Source of the DNA: Lelliottia nimipressuralis
GTDB taxonomy: Bacteria > Pseudomonadota > Gammaproteobacteria > Enterobacterales > Enterobacteriaceae
Direction of reading: 5' to 3'
Length of the DNA: 64,000 bases
Assembly: GCF_004402045.1 (NCBI RefSeq)
Contig: NZ_SOMG01000030.1
Location: forward strand, 1 to 64,000
Shown piece by piece: positions 1 to 8,543 of this stretch (within the stretch, counting starts at the first letter, position 1; each line of letters starts with the position of its first letter). Made by a program: the position numbers and the translations under genes. The notes beneath the pieces are model-generated. The model worked only from the letters and a program-made list of their open reading frames with translations. It was not told where the DNA came from and ran no database searches.

Positions 1-70
1 TCGAACCCCCGATACGTTGCCGTATACACACTTTCCAGGCGTGCTCCTTCAGCCACTCGGACACCTCACC
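1..70 (-). tRNA. tRNA-Ser (anticodon GGA), 3' end cut by window edge
   Basis: Read on the minus strand, this is the first 70 nt of a class II (long variable arm) serine tRNA: acceptor 5' strand GGTGAGG, anticodon loop CTGGAAA (anticodon GGA), variable arm, and the start of the T arm. The remaining 18 nt lie outside the window. It is base-for-base identical to the complete copy at 2924-3011. It has its own promoter, so it is probably a functional second copy rather than a recombination scar. Confidence 0.93.
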
Positions 71-113
71 ATATTGTTTTGCTGCCTGACCGCTTGGGGG
101 GCAACGGGGCGCT

Positions 114-142
114 ACTATAGGGAGTTGCGCTAACACGGTCAA
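114..142 (-). promoter_or_regulatory. Sigma-70 promoter of the first tRNA-Ser copy
   Basis: On the minus strand there is TTGACC, a 17-nt spacer, TATAGT, and then a GC-rich discriminator (GCGCCCC) typical of stable-RNA promoters under stringent control. It lies about 40 nt upstream of the tRNA 5' end. Its sequence differs from that of the second tRNA copy, so the two genes are independently expressed. Inferred from sequence only. Confidence 0.75.
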
Positions 143-185
143 GCAGATTTTCAGCTTTAGTGCCTGTTCGGTTAAGCAATAATCA

Positions 186-211
186 GCTCCATGGTTTTTA
201 CGCCATGGAGC
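186..211 (-). terminator. Hairpin downstream of the hydrolase gene
   Basis: Nine-base arms GCTCCATGG and CCATGGAGC enclose an 8-nt loop, directly after the stop codon of the minus-strand hydrolase. Only a weak T-rich tract follows, so it may be an inefficient terminator or an mRNA-stabilising end. Confidence 0.5.
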
Positions 212-217
212 AGGGGA

Positions 218-895
218 TTAACGCTGTGAATCGAGCACTTCGCTGTTTTTAACGACTTCCTGCGCTTTGCCGTAGCTCTCAATCAGCAGCTTGTAAGCCG
301 GGAAGATGTGGGTGTATACCTCCGCCCACTCCGCCGCATCTTCACGGTTCCATGTCCGCTGGATCTCAGAGGCTACCGCTGCCGTATCCATCGGCACTAC
401 GCCGGCCTGTACAACACGCGCCAGGGTGATCTCTTGCGCCATTTTGCTGTAGGTGCCGGAGGCATCAATCACCGCAAACACTTTATACCCATCCGCCACC
501 GCGCTGATCGACGGGAAGGCCATGCAAACGCTGGTGATCGTGCCCGCAATAATCAACGTCTTGCGTCCGGTCGCTTTTACCGCTGCCACAAATTCCGGGT
601 TATCCCAGGCGTTGATCTCGCCTTTACGGGCAACATATTGCGCATGCGGCGCGTTGGCGTGGATCTCCGGGATAAGCGGTCCGTTCGGCCCTTGTGGGAC
701 GGATGCGGTGGTGATCACCGGGATCTTCGCCAGGGTCGCGATTTTTGCCAGCGCTGCCGCACGGGCACGCAATTCCGGCATTGGCATATCGCCAACGGTC
801 TGAAACAGGCCGCTCTGGTGATCGATAAGCAGCATCACCGCATCGTTCACATCAATGACCGGACGGGTACCATTAAAATTCGCAGGTGTAGACAT
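218..895 (-). CDS. Isochorismatase-family (YcaC-like) cysteine hydrolase
   Basis: This 225-residue protein belongs to the isochorismatase-like alpha/beta hydrolase superfamily and most resembles E. coli YcaC. The expected catalytic triad is visible: Asp25 (LLIDHQ), Lys91 ([10 protein letters not shown]) and the nucleophile Cys124 (TSVCMAF). It has no signal peptide, so it should be cytosolic. A strong Shine-Dalgarno (AAAGGAGAAG) precedes the ATG. It lies 20 nt downstream of the pirin gene in the same orientation and almost certainly shares its operon. The natural substrate of YcaC-type enzymes is unknown, so no reaction is assigned. The operon lies in an accessory block between two tRNA-Ser genes. 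Confidence 0.85.
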   Translation of the reverse strand: MSTPANFNGTRPVIDVNDAVMLLIDHQSGLFQTVGDMPMPELRARAAALAKIATLAKIPVITTASVPQGPNGPLIPEIHANAPHAQYVARKGEINAWDNPEFVAAVKATGRKTLIIAGTITSVCMAFPSISAVADGYKVFAVIDASGTYSKMAQEITLARVVQAGVVPMDTAAVASEIQRTWNREDAAEWAEVYTHIFPAYKLLIESYGKAQEVVKNSEVLDSQR

Positions 896-915
896 CTTCT
901 TCTCCTTTATTACGT

Positions 916-1776
916 TCAGATCTGGCCGAAGCGGCCGGAGTTGAAATCACGAATGGCTTCGTTGATTTCGGTTTTACTGTTCATCACAAACGGGCCATAG
1001 CCCACAATAGGTTCATTCAGCGGCTCGCCGGCCATCAGCAGCACTTTTGCATCGCTGCTGGCTTCGAGGTGCAGCTTGTTGCCTTCCTGACTTAACACGA
1101 CCAGCTGGGCTTCACCCGCCTGAGCGGTACCGTTCACCGAGATACTGCCTTCAAGCACAACCAGCGCCGTGCTCCAGCCTTCGGGCTGATTAAGCGTGAC
1201 GTGACTGCCCTGATTGAGGGTGATATCCCAGACGTTCAGCGGCGAGAAGGTGTGCGCCGGGCCGGAAGCCGTGTCGTAGCGACCGGCAATCACCCGTAGG
1301 GTGCCGCTGTTGTCCGGTAGCGTTACAACCGGGATTGCATCACTCGTTATGCTCTGGTAGCCCGGCGCCGCCATCTTGTCCTTCGCCGGCAGGTTGACCC
1401 AAAGCTGCATCATTTTCAGTTCCCCGCCTTTTTGCGAGAACGCGCTGGAGTGGAACTCCTCGTGCAAAATGCCTGCGCCTGCGGTCATCCACTGCACGTC
1501 GCCGGGGCCAATGACGCCGCCTTTGCCCGTAGAGTCGCGGTGCTCCACTTCACCGGAATAGACGATGGTGACCGTTTCAAAACCCCGGTGAGGGTGCTGG
1601 CCAACGCCGCGTTTCGCACCATCTGCCGGAAAGGTGTACGGGCCCGCGTAGTCCAGCAGCAGAAACGGGCTGAGCGGCTCGCCGTGCGTCTGATAAGAGA
1701 ACATTGAACGGACCGGGAAACCATCGCCAACCCAGTGCTGACGAGGAGCGGTATAAACGCCTGTTACGTTTTTCAT
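916..1776 (-). CDS. Pirin family protein (bicupin)
   Basis: A 286-residue pirin. The N-terminal cupin carries the four expected metal ligands His61 and His63 ([10 protein letters not shown]) and His105 and Glu107 (GILHEEFH). This fits bacterial pirins, some of which have quercetin 2,3-dioxygenase activity while others act as redox-responsive partners; the sequence does not decide between these roles. The start at 1776 is chosen because AGGAGTTAATC-ATG provides a good ribosome site; a longer reading frame upstream has no support. It is the first gene of a two-gene operon with the downstream hydrolase and is divergent from a LysR regulator, the probable controller. Confidence 0.85.
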   Translation of the reverse strand: MKNVTGVYTAPRQHWVGDGFPVRSMFSYQTHGEPLSPFLLLDYAGPYTFPADGAKRGVGQHPHRGFETVTIVYSGEVEHRDSTGKGGVIGPGDVQWMTAGAGILHEEFHSSAFSQKGGELKMMQLWVNLPAKDKMAAPGYQSITSDAIPVVTLPDNSGTLRVIAGRYDTASGPAHTFSPLNVWDITLNQGSHVTLNQPEGWSTALVVLEGSISVNGTAQAGEAQLVVLSQEGNKLHLEASSDAKVLLMAGEPLNEPIVGYGPFVMNSKTEINEAIRDFNSGRFGQI

Positions 1777-1858
1777 GATTAACTCCTGATGTTCTGTTGA
1801 TGTAATTAGCTTATATTCAGAGTTAATATCCCGGTAGATAGTGAAAATGGCATTCACT

Positions 1859-1874
1859 GTTCTGAAAATAGAAC
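1859..1874. promoter_or_regulatory. Inverted repeat in the pirin/LysR divergent region
   Basis: Arms GTTCT and AGAAC are separated by 6 nt, ending 11 nt before the LysR ATG. Position and symmetry suit a LysR-type autoregulatory site, but no match to a known consensus is claimed. Confidence 0.35.
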
Positions 1875-1885
1875 GATGAGGATTT

Positions 1886-2791
1886 ATGCAGGATCTCAAC
1901 GACTTTGTCTGGTTTGTGAAGGTGGTCGACTACGGTGGCTTTGCGGCGGCGGGAAGGGCGCTTGACCTGCCCAAGTCCAGGCTAAGCCGCCGGATAGCCC
2001 AGCTTGAAGAGCGCCTTGGCGTGCGGCTCATCCATCGAACAACCCGACAGTTCACGGTGACCGAGGTCGGACAGACCTTCTATCAGCACTGTAAAGCGAT
2101 GCTGGTGGAGGCGGAGGCCGCTGAGGAAGCCGTGGCGGCGCTGCAGGCTGAACCGCGCGGCATCGTCAGGATCACATGCCCAATAACGCTGCTGCATGTC
2201 CACGTTGGCCCGATGCTGGCGCGATTTATGGCGCGCTATCCTGGGATCAATCTTCAGCTTGAGGCGACCAACCGGCGGGTAGACCTGGTGGGTGAGGGGG
2301 TGGATATCGCGATCCGCGTCCGCCCGCGGCCGTTTGATGACAGCGACCTGGTGCTACGGGTGCTGGCTGACAGGGGACATTGTCTGGTGGCCGGTCCGGC
2401 GTTGATTCAACGCATGGGAAAACCGGCAGCCCCGTCTGAACTCAGCGCCTGGCCCGGGCTAAGCATGAACGAGGGTAAACACATCCATAAATGGGAGCTG
2501 TCCGGTCCTGGAGGTGCCAGAGCAGAGATCCATTACCATCCCCGGCTGATCACCACCGATATGCTCGCGCTTCGTGAAGCTGCGATGGCAGGCATCGGCG
2601 TGGTGCAGCTACCGATTTTGATGGTGAAGGATCAGCTGGCGTCAGGGGCGCTGGTTCGGCTGCTTGAGGCGTGGGAGCCGCGGCGGGAAGTGATTCATGC
2701 CGTTTATCCCTCCAGACGCGGTTTGCTGCCGTCCGTCAGAACGCTGGTGGATTTTCTGACGGAAGAGTATGCGAAGATGGTTGAAGAGTAG
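1886..2791 (+). CDS. LysR-family transcriptional regulator
   Basis: This 301-residue protein has the standard LysR layout. Residues 1-60 form the winged helix-turn-helix (DFVWFVKVVDYGGFAAAG, then SRLSRRIAQLEERLGVRL), followed by a linker helix and a C-terminal periplasmic-binding-protein-like effector domain. The sequence type (HRTTRQFTVTEVGQ) places it with the broad LysR subgroup that controls adjacent oxidoreductases and transporters. It is divergent from the pirin-hydrolase operon across about 110 bp, so it probably regulates that operon. The ATG follows GATGAGGATTT. Effector unknown. Confidence 0.9.
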   Translation: MQDLNDFVWFVKVVDYGGFAAAGRALDLPKSRLSRRIAQLEERLGVRLIHRTTRQFTVTEVGQTFYQHCKAMLVEAEAAEEAVAALQAEPRGIVRITCPITLLHVHVGPMLARFMARYPGINLQLEATNRRVDLVGEGVDIAIRVRPRPFDDSDLVLRVLADRGHCLVAGPALIQRMGKPAAPSELSAWPGLSMNEGKHIHKWELSGPGGARAEIHYHPRLITTDMLALREAAMAGIGVVQLPILMVKDQLASGALVRLLEAWEPRREVIHAVYPSRRGLLPSVRTLVDFLTEEYAKMVEE

Positions 2792-2797
2792 CTTTTT

Positions 2798-2827
2798 GTA
2801 GGTCGGGTAAGCGAAGCGCCACCCGAC
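2798..2827. repeat. REP-like palindromic element
   Basis: Arms GTCGGGT and ACCCGAC surround AAGCGAAGCGCC. The same core recurs near 17.3, 30.8 and 51.1 kb. It is an extragenic palindrome placed between the LysR stop and the tRNA terminator. Confidence 0.6.
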
Positions 2828-2888
2828 ATAAAGAGCGCAGGGAGTTTCAAGGTTCGAATCCCTCTTTTCGGAGAATATAAAAGAAAAA

Positions 2889-2915
2889 AGCCCGTACTTT
2901 CGTACGAGCTCTCAT
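2889..2915 (-). terminator. Terminator of tRNA-Ser (serX)
   Basis: On the minus strand a 9-bp stem (arms AGCTCGTAC and GTACGGGCT, one mismatch, loop GAAA) is followed by TTTTTTC. It starts about 14 nt after the tRNA CCA end and is a textbook Rho-independent terminator for the minus-strand tRNA. Confidence 0.85.
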
Positions 2916-2923
2916 CTCAAATA

Positions 2924-3011
2924 TGGCGGTGAGGGGGGGATTCGAACCCCCGATACGTTGCCGTATACACACTTTCCAGGCGTGCTCCTTCAGCCACTCG
3001 GACACCTCACC
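2924..3011 (-). tRNA. serX: tRNA-Ser (anticodon GGA)
   Basis: An 88-nt class II serine tRNA with encoded CCA, long variable arm and anticodon GGA, reading UCC and UCU codons. Acceptor strands GGTGAGG and CCTCACC pair fully. The neighbour is ghrA, as for serX in E. coli, which supports the name. Residues shared with the copy at 1-70 are identical. Confidence 0.96.
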
Positions 3012-3045
3012 ATATTGTCATCCCGATGTTGTCGGGACGGGCGCT

Positions 3046-3074
3046 AATGTAAGGAAAAGCCGAACTGCCGTCAA
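3046..3074 (-). promoter_or_regulatory. Promoter of tRNA-Ser (serX)
   Basis: On the minus strand: TTGACG, exactly 17 nt, TACATT, then a GC-rich discriminator (GCGCCCG). The -10 is weaker than that of the first tRNA copy (TATAGT). Confidence 0.75.
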
Positions 3075-3243
3075 CTCACTTTTTCAGTAATTTAGCGTGT
3101 TTAGACAAACTTCAGGCAACATGATTCTTAAATGTGCTGAAAGCGCCTTTTTTATCAGCAACACAGCCGCGCAATAAATTTGTTATGCTGACAATCCAGT
3201 TAAAAAGCAAAATAAATCAGCGCAATGAAAGGCAGGAATGACT

Positions 3244-4182
3244 ATGGATATACTTTTCTATCACCCAACATTTGATACGGCTTACTGGATCAAGGCGCTT
3301 ACGGCGGCGTTACCCGGCGCACGCGTTCGCGAGTGGAAGCACGGTGATAACGAACATGCTGACTACGCGCTGGTCTGGCATCCGCCGGTAGAAATGCTGC
3401 AGGGGCGTAAGCTGAAGGCCGTTTTTGCCCTGGGAGCCGGCGTGGATTCCATTCTGAGCAAGCTGAAGGCACATCCTGAGATGCTGCCGGAAGAGATTCC
3501 CCTGTTCCGTCTGGAAGATACCGGAATGGGGCAGCAAATGCAGGAGTATGCCGTGAGCCAGGTGCTGCACTGGTTCCGCCGTTTTGATGACTATCAGGCC
3601 TTTAAACAGCAGGCCCGCTGGGAGCCGCTGCCGGATTATCAGCGCGATGAGTTTACCATCGGTATTCTCGGCGCCGGCGTGCTGGGCTCAAAAGTGGCTG
3701 AAGCCCTCGCCCCGTGGGGATTCCCCCTGCGCTGCTGGAGCCGCAGCCGCAAAGATTATCCGGGCGTAGAGAGCTTTGCCGGAACGGACGAACTCCCGGC
3801 CTTTCTGAACGGCACGCGCGTGCTCATCAACCTGCTGCCAAACACGGCGGAAACGGTAGGGATCATCAATGAAGCCCTGCTCAGCCAGTTAGCCGATGGG
3901 AGCTACCTGATGAACCTGGCGCGCGGGGTGCATTTGGTGGAGGCCGATCTGCTTAAGGCGCTGGACAGCGGAAAGCTAAAAGGTGCGATGCTGGATGTCT
4001 ACAGCCGCGAGCCGCTGCCGGCGGAAAGCCCGCTGTGGGCACACCCGCGCGTGGCGATGACCCCGCACGTGGCAGCCGTGACGCGTCCGGCAGAAGCGGT
4101 GGCCTATATATGCCATACCATCAGCGAAATGGAAAAGGGCAACGCGGTCACCGGCCAGGTCGACAGACAGCGCGGCTACTGA
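3244..4182 (+). CDS. ghrA: Glyoxylate/hydroxypyruvate reductase A
   Basis: A 312-residue D-2-hydroxyacid dehydrogenase that reduces glyoxylate to glycolate and hydroxypyruvate to glycerate with NADPH. The Rossmann motif GAGVLG lies near residues 143-148. The family catalytic Arg (LARGVHLVE), Glu (DVYSREPLP) and His (TPHVAA) follow in order. An ATG at 3238 is also in frame, but AGGA at 3234-3237 sits 6 nt before the ATG at 3244, and the resulting length equals E. coli GhrA. A terminator follows directly, so it is probably monocistronic. Confidence 0.95.
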   Translation: MDILFYHPTFDTAYWIKALTAALPGARVREWKHGDNEHADYALVWHPPVEMLQGRKLKAVFALGAGVDSILSKLKAHPEMLPEEIPLFRLEDTGMGQQMQEYAVSQVLHWFRRFDDYQAFKQQARWEPLPDYQRDEFTIGILGAGVLGSKVAEALAPWGFPLRCWSRSRKDYPGVESFAGTDELPAFLNGTRVLINLLPNTAETVGIINEALLSQLADGSYLMNLARGVHLVEADLLKALDSGKLKGAMLDVYSREPLPAESPLWAHPRVAMTPHVAAVTRPAEAVAYICHTISEMEKGNAVTGQVDRQRGY

Positions 4183-4186
4183 GAGA

Positions 4187-4209
4187 AACCCGGCGTTCGC
4201 CGGGTTTTT
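4187..4209 (+). terminator. Terminator after ghrA
   Basis: GC-rich hairpin (AACCCGGCG, short loop, CGCCGGGTT) followed by a T run, a few bases past the ghrA stop. Confidence 0.85.
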
Positions 4210-4266
4210 GCTAATATTCGCCGCTGATAACTGCTATCCTTTGGAAAAACCGCAGAGGAGAGAGAG

Positions 4267-5004
4267 ATGTATCCCGTTGACCTGCATATGCACACCGTCG
4301 CCAGTACCCACGCGTATAGCAACCTCCATGATTATATCGCCCAGGCGAAGCTCAAAGGCATCACGCTTTTTGCGATCACCGATCATGGCCCGGACATGGC
4401 GGATGCGCCGCACTACTGGCATTTTGTGAATATGCGGATCTGGCCACGTCTGGTGGACGGCATTGGGATACTGCGCGGCATTGAGGCGAACATCAAAAAT
4501 ACCGACGGTGAGATCGACTGCACCGGGCCGATGCTAACATCTCTTGACCTTATCCTCGCCGGTTTCCACGAGCCTGTCTTTGCGCCTCAGGATAAAGAGA
4601 CCAACACCGCGGCGATGATTGCCACCATTGCCAGCGGCAACGTGCATATTATCAGCCACCCCGGCAATCCGAGGTACCCGATTGATATTCAGGCTGTCGC
4701 GCAGGCGGCAGCGAAGCACCGCGTCGCGCTGGAGATTAACAACTCCTCCTTCGTTCATTCACGCAAGGGCAGTGAAGCCAACTGCCGCGAGGTGGCGGCC
4801 GCGGTACGCGATGCGGGCGGCATGGTGGCGCTGGGCTCAGATTCCCATACCGCGTTCACGCTGGGTGATTTCAGCGAGTGCCTGAAAGTGCTGAATGATG
4901 TTAACTTCCCGGAAGCGCAAATCCTGAACGTGACCCCACGCCGCATGCTCGATTTTCTCGAGTCGCGCGGAATGGAACCGATTGCCGAATTCGCCGATCT
5001 TTAA
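4267..5004 (+). CDS. ycdX: PHP-domain zinc phosphatase YcdX
   Basis: A 245-residue protein of the polymerase-and-histidinol-phosphatase (PHP) family. The metal-binding DLHMHT motif is at residues 5-10, and later metal ligands are seen in ITDHGPD, SHPG and GSDSH. E. coli YcdX is a trinuclear zinc enzyme with phosphatase activity, linked to swarming motility. AGGAGAGAG upstream supports the ATG. It is followed after 20 nt by ycdY, the TorD-like chaperone reported to stimulate it. The physiological substrate is unknown. Confidence 0.93.
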   Translation: MYPVDLHMHTVASTHAYSNLHDYIAQAKLKGITLFAITDHGPDMADAPHYWHFVNMRIWPRLVDGIGILRGIEANIKNTDGEIDCTGPMLTSLDLILAGFHEPVFAPQDKETNTAAMIATIASGNVHIISHPGNPRYPIDIQAVAQAAAKHRVALEINNSSFVHSRKGSEANCREVAAAVRDAGGMVALGSDSHTAFTLGDFSECLKVLNDVNFPEAQILNVTPRRMLDFLESRGMEPIAEFADL

Positions 5005-5024
5005 TTGTGTAATGGAATAATAAA

Positions 5025-5579
5025 ATGAATGAGTTCTCCATCCTTTGTCGCGTGCTGGGTACGCTCTATTATCGCCAGCCGCAAGACCCGCTGCTGGTGC
5101 CGCTCTTTACGTTAATTCGTGAAGGTAAGCTGGCGCAGAACTGGCCGCTGGAGCAGGATGATTTACTGGAGCGTCTGCAAAAAAGCTGCGACATGCAGCA
5201 GATTGCGACCGATTACAATGCGCTGTTCGTCGGTGATGAGTGCCGCGTGTCGCCATACCGTTCTGCCTGGCAGGAAGGGGCAACGGAAGCGGAAGTCCGC
5301 GCTTTCCTCTCCACGCGCGGTATGCCGCTGAGCGATACGCCAGCTGATCATATCGGTACGCTGCTGCTGGCGGCGTCCTGGATCGAAGACAACGCCGGAG
5401 ATGATGAGAACGAAGCCATCGAAACCCTGTTCGAAACGTACCTGCTGCCGTGGGTCGGGACATTCCTGGGTAAAGTTGAAGCGCATGCCACCTCGCCATT
5501 CTGGAGAACGCTGGCACCGATAACCCGCGACGCTATCGCAGCAATGTGGGATGAGCTGGAAGAAGAGAATGAAGAGTGA
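5025..5579 (+). CDS. ycdY: TorD-family chaperone YcdY
   Basis: A 184-residue all-alpha protein of the TorD/DmsD redox-enzyme maturation family. Characteristic segments are ADYNALFVG (here TDYNALFVGDE) near residue 65 and the PADHIGTLL helix (DTPADHIG) near residue 105. In E. coli, YcdY acts on the neighbouring phosphatase YcdX rather than on a molybdoenzyme. Its position 20 nt after ycdX agrees with co-expression. It has no signal peptide. Confidence 0.93.
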   Translation: MNEFSILCRVLGTLYYRQPQDPLLVPLFTLIREGKLAQNWPLEQDDLLERLQKSCDMQQIATDYNALFVGDECRVSPYRSAWQEGATEAEVRAFLSTRGMPLSDTPADHIGTLLLAASWIEDNAGDDENEAIETLFETYLLPWVGTFLGKVEAHATSPFWRTLAPITRDAIAAMWDELEEENEE

Positions 5580-5659
5580 TTTATATCACATAAATTCTGC
5601 AACTCCATATTTTGATTTGCACGTAATGTGCGGATGATCTCATTTCCATGGTGCGCTTC

Positions 5660-5676
5660 TGCTAAGATGCGCGCCA
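5660..5676 (+). promoter_or_regulatory. Extended -10 promoter directly before ycdZ
   Basis: TGC-TAAGAT (5660-5668) matches an extended -10 element. The ATG of ycdZ is 8 nt further on, so transcription from it would start within a base or two of the initiation codon. No good -35 is visible. Prediction only. Confidence 0.4.
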
Positions 5677-6158
5677 TGAACATATTACTTTGTATCGCTT
5701 TAACGACGGGTATTCTCTCCGGTCTCTGGGGATGGGTGGCCGTGTCTCTCGGACTGCTCAGCTGGGCCGGGTTCCTCGGCTGCACGGCCTACTTCGCCTG
5801 CCCGCAGGGCGGTGTCAAAGGGCTCTTTATCTCAGGCTGCACGCTGATGAGCGGTGTCATCTGGGCGCTGGTAATCATGAAAGGCAGCGCACTGGCGCCT
5901 CATATGGAGTTGCTGGGGTATATCATGACGGGCGTCGTCGCCTTCCTGATGTGCATTCAGGCTAAGCACCTGCTGCTTTCGTTTGTGCCGGGAACCTTTA
6001 TGGGGGCGTGCGCGACCTTTGCAGGGCAGGGTGACTGGAAGCTGGTGGTTCCCTCACTGGCGCTGGGGTTGCTGTTTGGCTATGCCATGAAAAACAGCGG
6101 TCTATGGCTGGCGTCGCGGCGGGAAAAAGCGCAAAACATCACTGCGGTGAGTGAATAA
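5676..6158 (+). CDS. ycdZ: Inner membrane protein YcdZ (DUF1097)
   Basis: A 160-residue membrane protein with about five hydrophobic segments covering most of its length and the conserved run GLLSWAGFLGCTAYFACPQGG. The start at 5676 aligns with E. coli YcdZ; an upstream in-frame ATG at 5628 would add 16 residues without similarity. No Shine-Dalgarno is present and a -10 element lies immediately upstream, so the mRNA may be nearly leaderless. Function unknown. It is separated from csgG by a bidirectional terminator. Confidence 0.9.
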   Translation: MNILLCIALTTGILSGLWGWVAVSLGLLSWAGFLGCTAYFACPQGGVKGLFISGCTLMSGVIWALVIMKGSALAPHMELLGYIMTGVVAFLMCIQAKHLLLSFVPGTFMGACATFAGQGDWKLVVPSLALGLLFGYAMKNSGLWLASRREKAQNITAVSE

Positions 6159-6191
6159 AAAAAGGCGAGATAGGTATCTCGCCTTTTTTAT
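6158..6191. terminator. Bidirectional terminator between ycdZ and csgG
   Basis: A run of A, the stem AGGCGAGAT / ATCTCGCCT and a run of T serve the converging ycdZ (plus) and csgG (minus) transcripts. Confidence 0.85.
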
Positions 6192-6201
6192 GCGCTTCCT
6201 G

Positions 6202-7035
6202 TCAGGATTCCGGAGGTACTGACATATCGCGGTATTTCACCAGTATCGGGTTCTGTACTTCTGCTTTGTTTTGCAGATCCCACAGCCCGCGATCGATACC
6301 GTCGTTGATTAAGAAGATCACGCCGGTTTCGATGGCTGACATCAGACACATCATGACCGGTTCGTTAGAGGTATAGCCAATTTCACCCTCCAGCAAACGC
6401 TGGTAATCGATGAAGCGGAACACCCCGGCCTGGACTTCATATGACAGTATGGTTTTGCTGGTGTTCACCGAAGAGAGCACTTCACCCGTACTGACGTTGA
6501 CCACACGCAGGTTAACGGCGATTTGGTCGAGCTGATACTGGGTATCCGCGCCGATACCAAAGTACCGCGCTCCCGCACCGCCCGATTTAACATTACTTTC
6601 GTAACCAATAATCGATCCTTCAATCATTACGTTCGCCGCCGCCAGCGATTGCAGAGGCGAGCGGTTATTGTCCGCGACGGTGCCATTTTCCTGGGCGGCA
6701 CGAATAATTTTCCGTTCATTCAACAGGTTTTGTAGCCCCTGACGTTCCAGAGGAATAAACCAGTGTGAATCCTTGAGCGCGGTAACCAGCATGGCGGTAG
6801 CGCTTTGCGGCACTGCCGTGGAGAAGTTACTTGCCGGATAAGGTTTGAATTGTCCGGTTTCATCCTGAATGTTGTACACGGAGACAAATATTTTCCCCGT
6901 AGGGGAAGGTAAATGCGTTAAATCACGATAACTCTGGGCCCGAGGCATTAATGTAGGTTTTGCAGCTTCTTTAGGTGGAGCAGTTAAACAACCGCTCAAT
7001 AAGCACACTGCAACAAATATCAGGAAGCGCTGCAT
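6202..7035 (-). CDS. csgG: Curli secretion channel lipoprotein CsgG
   Basis: A 277-residue outer-membrane lipoprotein that forms the nonameric pore through which CsgA, CsgB and CsgF leave the periplasm. The lipoprotein signal ends at LLSGC with acylated Cys16. The rest matches the CsgG family throughout, including the YNIQDETGQFKPYP region that forms the channel constriction loop. It is the last gene of csgDEFG, 26 nt after csgF. Confidence 0.97.
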   Translation of the reverse strand: MQRFLIFVAVCLLSGCLTAPPKEAAKPTLMPRAQSYRDLTHLPSPTGKIFVSVYNIQDETGQFKPYPASNFSTAVPQSATAMLVTALKDSHWFIPLERQGLQNLLNERKIIRAAQENGTVADNNRSPLQSLAAANVMIEGSIIGYESNVKSGGAGARYFGIGADTQYQLDQIAVNLRVVNVSTGEVLSSVNTSKTILSYEVQAGVFRFIDYQRLLEGEIGYTSNEPVMMCLMSAIETGVIFLINDGIDRGLWDLQNKAEVQNPILVKYRDMSVPPES

Positions 7036-7061
7036 GATCGTTGTCCTTATTTAGCTATTGT

Positions 7062-7475
7062 TTAGAAGTCAGTTGAATTATTTTGTAGACCGGAAACCTG
7101 AATGGTGGAGAGTTTTCCGGTTTTACGATCGGTAACGTTCAACTGGAGCTGTCCATCCCTGTTGGCGATGTCGACAATAAAGTCGTTGGTCACCATTCGG
7201 CCGGGTTTCCCGGTATTAATGTTGGTTAGCAACCCCCCTAAAATCTGCGACTGGATAGCCTGGGTGAAGTTGTCCAGCGCGGACGGGGTATCAACATTGA
7301 AATCCTTAAAGCTTGGATCTTTATAAGAGTTTTGCGCCTGAGCCTCATTCAGCAGGAACGCGCCATTGTTAGGGTTACCGCCAAAGTTAGGGTTACGGAA
7401 CTGAAACGTCATGTTTCCGGCCCAGCTTATGGGTGTGATCAGCATTATCGAAACAACTGCATATGCAATACGCAT
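7062..7475 (-). CDS. csgF: Curli assembly protein CsgF
   Basis: A 137-residue secreted protein with a Sec signal peptide ending near residue 19 (SWAG). The mature N-terminus [18 protein letters not shown] is the segment that inserts into the CsgG pore. CsgF places CsgB at the cell surface so nucleation occurs outside the cell. It lies between csgE and csgG with short gaps, as part of one operon. Confidence 0.96.
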   Translation of the reverse strand: MRIAYAVVSIMLITPISWAGNMTFQFRNPNFGGNPNNGAFLLNEAQAQNSYKDPSFKDFNVDTPSALDNFTQAIQSQILGGLLTNINTGKPGRMVTNDFIVDIANRDGQLQLNVTDRKTGKLSTIQVSGLQNNSTDF

Positions 7476-7498
7476 GACAGCCTCCAGATATCGGTTCG

Positions 7499-7888
7499 CT
7501 AGAACTCATCTTTTGCTAAATCGCGGGTGCTTAATAGCGCTTTATCTATTTGCAGGCGATTAATAGCGTCTTCTGATTGTGCCAGTGCTAAAACTACGTT
7601 TTTATCGAAGTCTAATTTCGTTGGGAATAAAAACGTTTGATAAATAACGTCCTGATTAGCCGTTATTGTTATCCAACTTCCCCATCGTGCACTGGGCCGC
7701 TCGTTGATTGTTATATTTCCAGTGTAGGTACTGTCCCATTTGTCACTGAAGGCACGGTAAAAACTGTGCCCGACCGAAGTGACAGTATGGTCTGTTAACA
7801 ATCCGGGAATTTCGACCTCGACGGCCTTCAGATTCCCTGCAGCGAGCAGGAAACTCGCTGCGGCGATCCAACTCAACGTGCGCTTCAT
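7499..7888 (-). CDS. csgE: Curli assembly protein CsgE
   Basis: A 129-residue periplasmic adaptor that caps the CsgG channel and delivers CsgA; length equals the E. coli protein. The signal peptide covers about residues 1-22 (cleavage after NLKA). The mature part contains the conserved [19 protein letters not shown] stretch. The gene starts only 4 nt after the csgD stop, so translation is probably coupled. Confidence 0.96.
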   Translation of the reverse strand: MKRTLSWIAAASFLLAAGNLKAVEVEIPGLLTDHTVTSVGHSFYRAFSDKWDSTYTGNITINERPSARWGSWITITANQDVIYQTFLFPTKLDFDKNVVLALAQSEDAINRLQIDKALLSTRDLAKDEF

Positions 7889-7892
7889 GTGA

Positions 7893-8543
7893 TTAACGCC
7901 TGAGGTTATCGTTTGCCCACGAAACAGCCTGAGTTCGGTTTTTAACAGCTATCTTCTTGAAAAGATTATAAAGGTGCGTCTTTACCGTATTTTCGCTGAT
8001 AAATAACGAACGGGCGATTTCAATATTTGAAGCACCAATGCGTAATTTGTTCAGGATCTCTTTCTCTCTGTGCGTGAGCAGGGCGGACTCTGAACTGTTA
8101 TAGCGATAATTTCCAGAATGCGTGATGAGATAGCTGGCAAGTTTTTGCGAAAAATAACACTCTCCGCGCATTATACCTTGCAGGCCCTCTACCACCCGGT
8201 CTTCTTCTTCAGTGACGTAGAGCACGCCATTGATATGCGGCCAGCTTTCAATATCTCTGAAAGGATACTCATCAGGTGTATTCAACAATAGCACGCGGAT
8301 ATTGTTGTTTTTCCTGCTTAAAATATCTTGCCAGTAATGGATAAGCTTTTTATCTGCTTCCATCATATCAAACAGAATGATGCTGCCAGGTGCAATATCA
8401 TCAAAAGAACGTTGAATATTATGCAGTTTCCCGTTCAGTGATAAAGATTGCTTTAAATGTTGTAATAAAGCTGTCGCTTGCAAAGAAGGTTTTGTGATCA
8501 ACAGTAATGTATGACCATGTAAACTATGGACTTCATTATACAT
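7893..8543 (-). CDS. csgD: Biofilm master regulator CsgD
   Basis: A 216-residue LuxR/FixJ-type regulator that activates csgBA and, through diguanylate cyclase genes, cellulose. An N-terminal receiver-like domain covers about residues 1-130. A C-terminal LuxR helix-turn-helix covers about 150-210 ([22 protein letters not shown], then [15 protein letters not shown]) and is nearly identical to E. coli. The reading frame extends upstream to 8699, but 8543 gives exactly the 216-residue E. coli length. A long AT-rich control region precedes it. Confidence 0.97.
   Translation of the reverse strand: MYNEVHSLHGHTLLLITKPSLQATALLQHLKQSLSLNGKLHNIQRSFDDIAPGSIILFDMMEADKKLIHYWQDILSRKNNNIRVLLLNTPDEYPFRDIESWPHINGVLYVTEEEDRVVEGLQGIMRGECYFSQKLASYLITHSGNYRYNSSESALLTHREKEILNKLRIGASNIEIARSLFISENTVKTHLYNLFKKIAVKNRTQAVSWANDNLRR

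Noticed and set aside
1..3011. Prophage or genomic island bounded by tRNA attachment sites
   Set aside because: No integrase, phage or plasmid gene is present, and both tRNA copies have complete 5' ends and promoters, unlike attL/attR.
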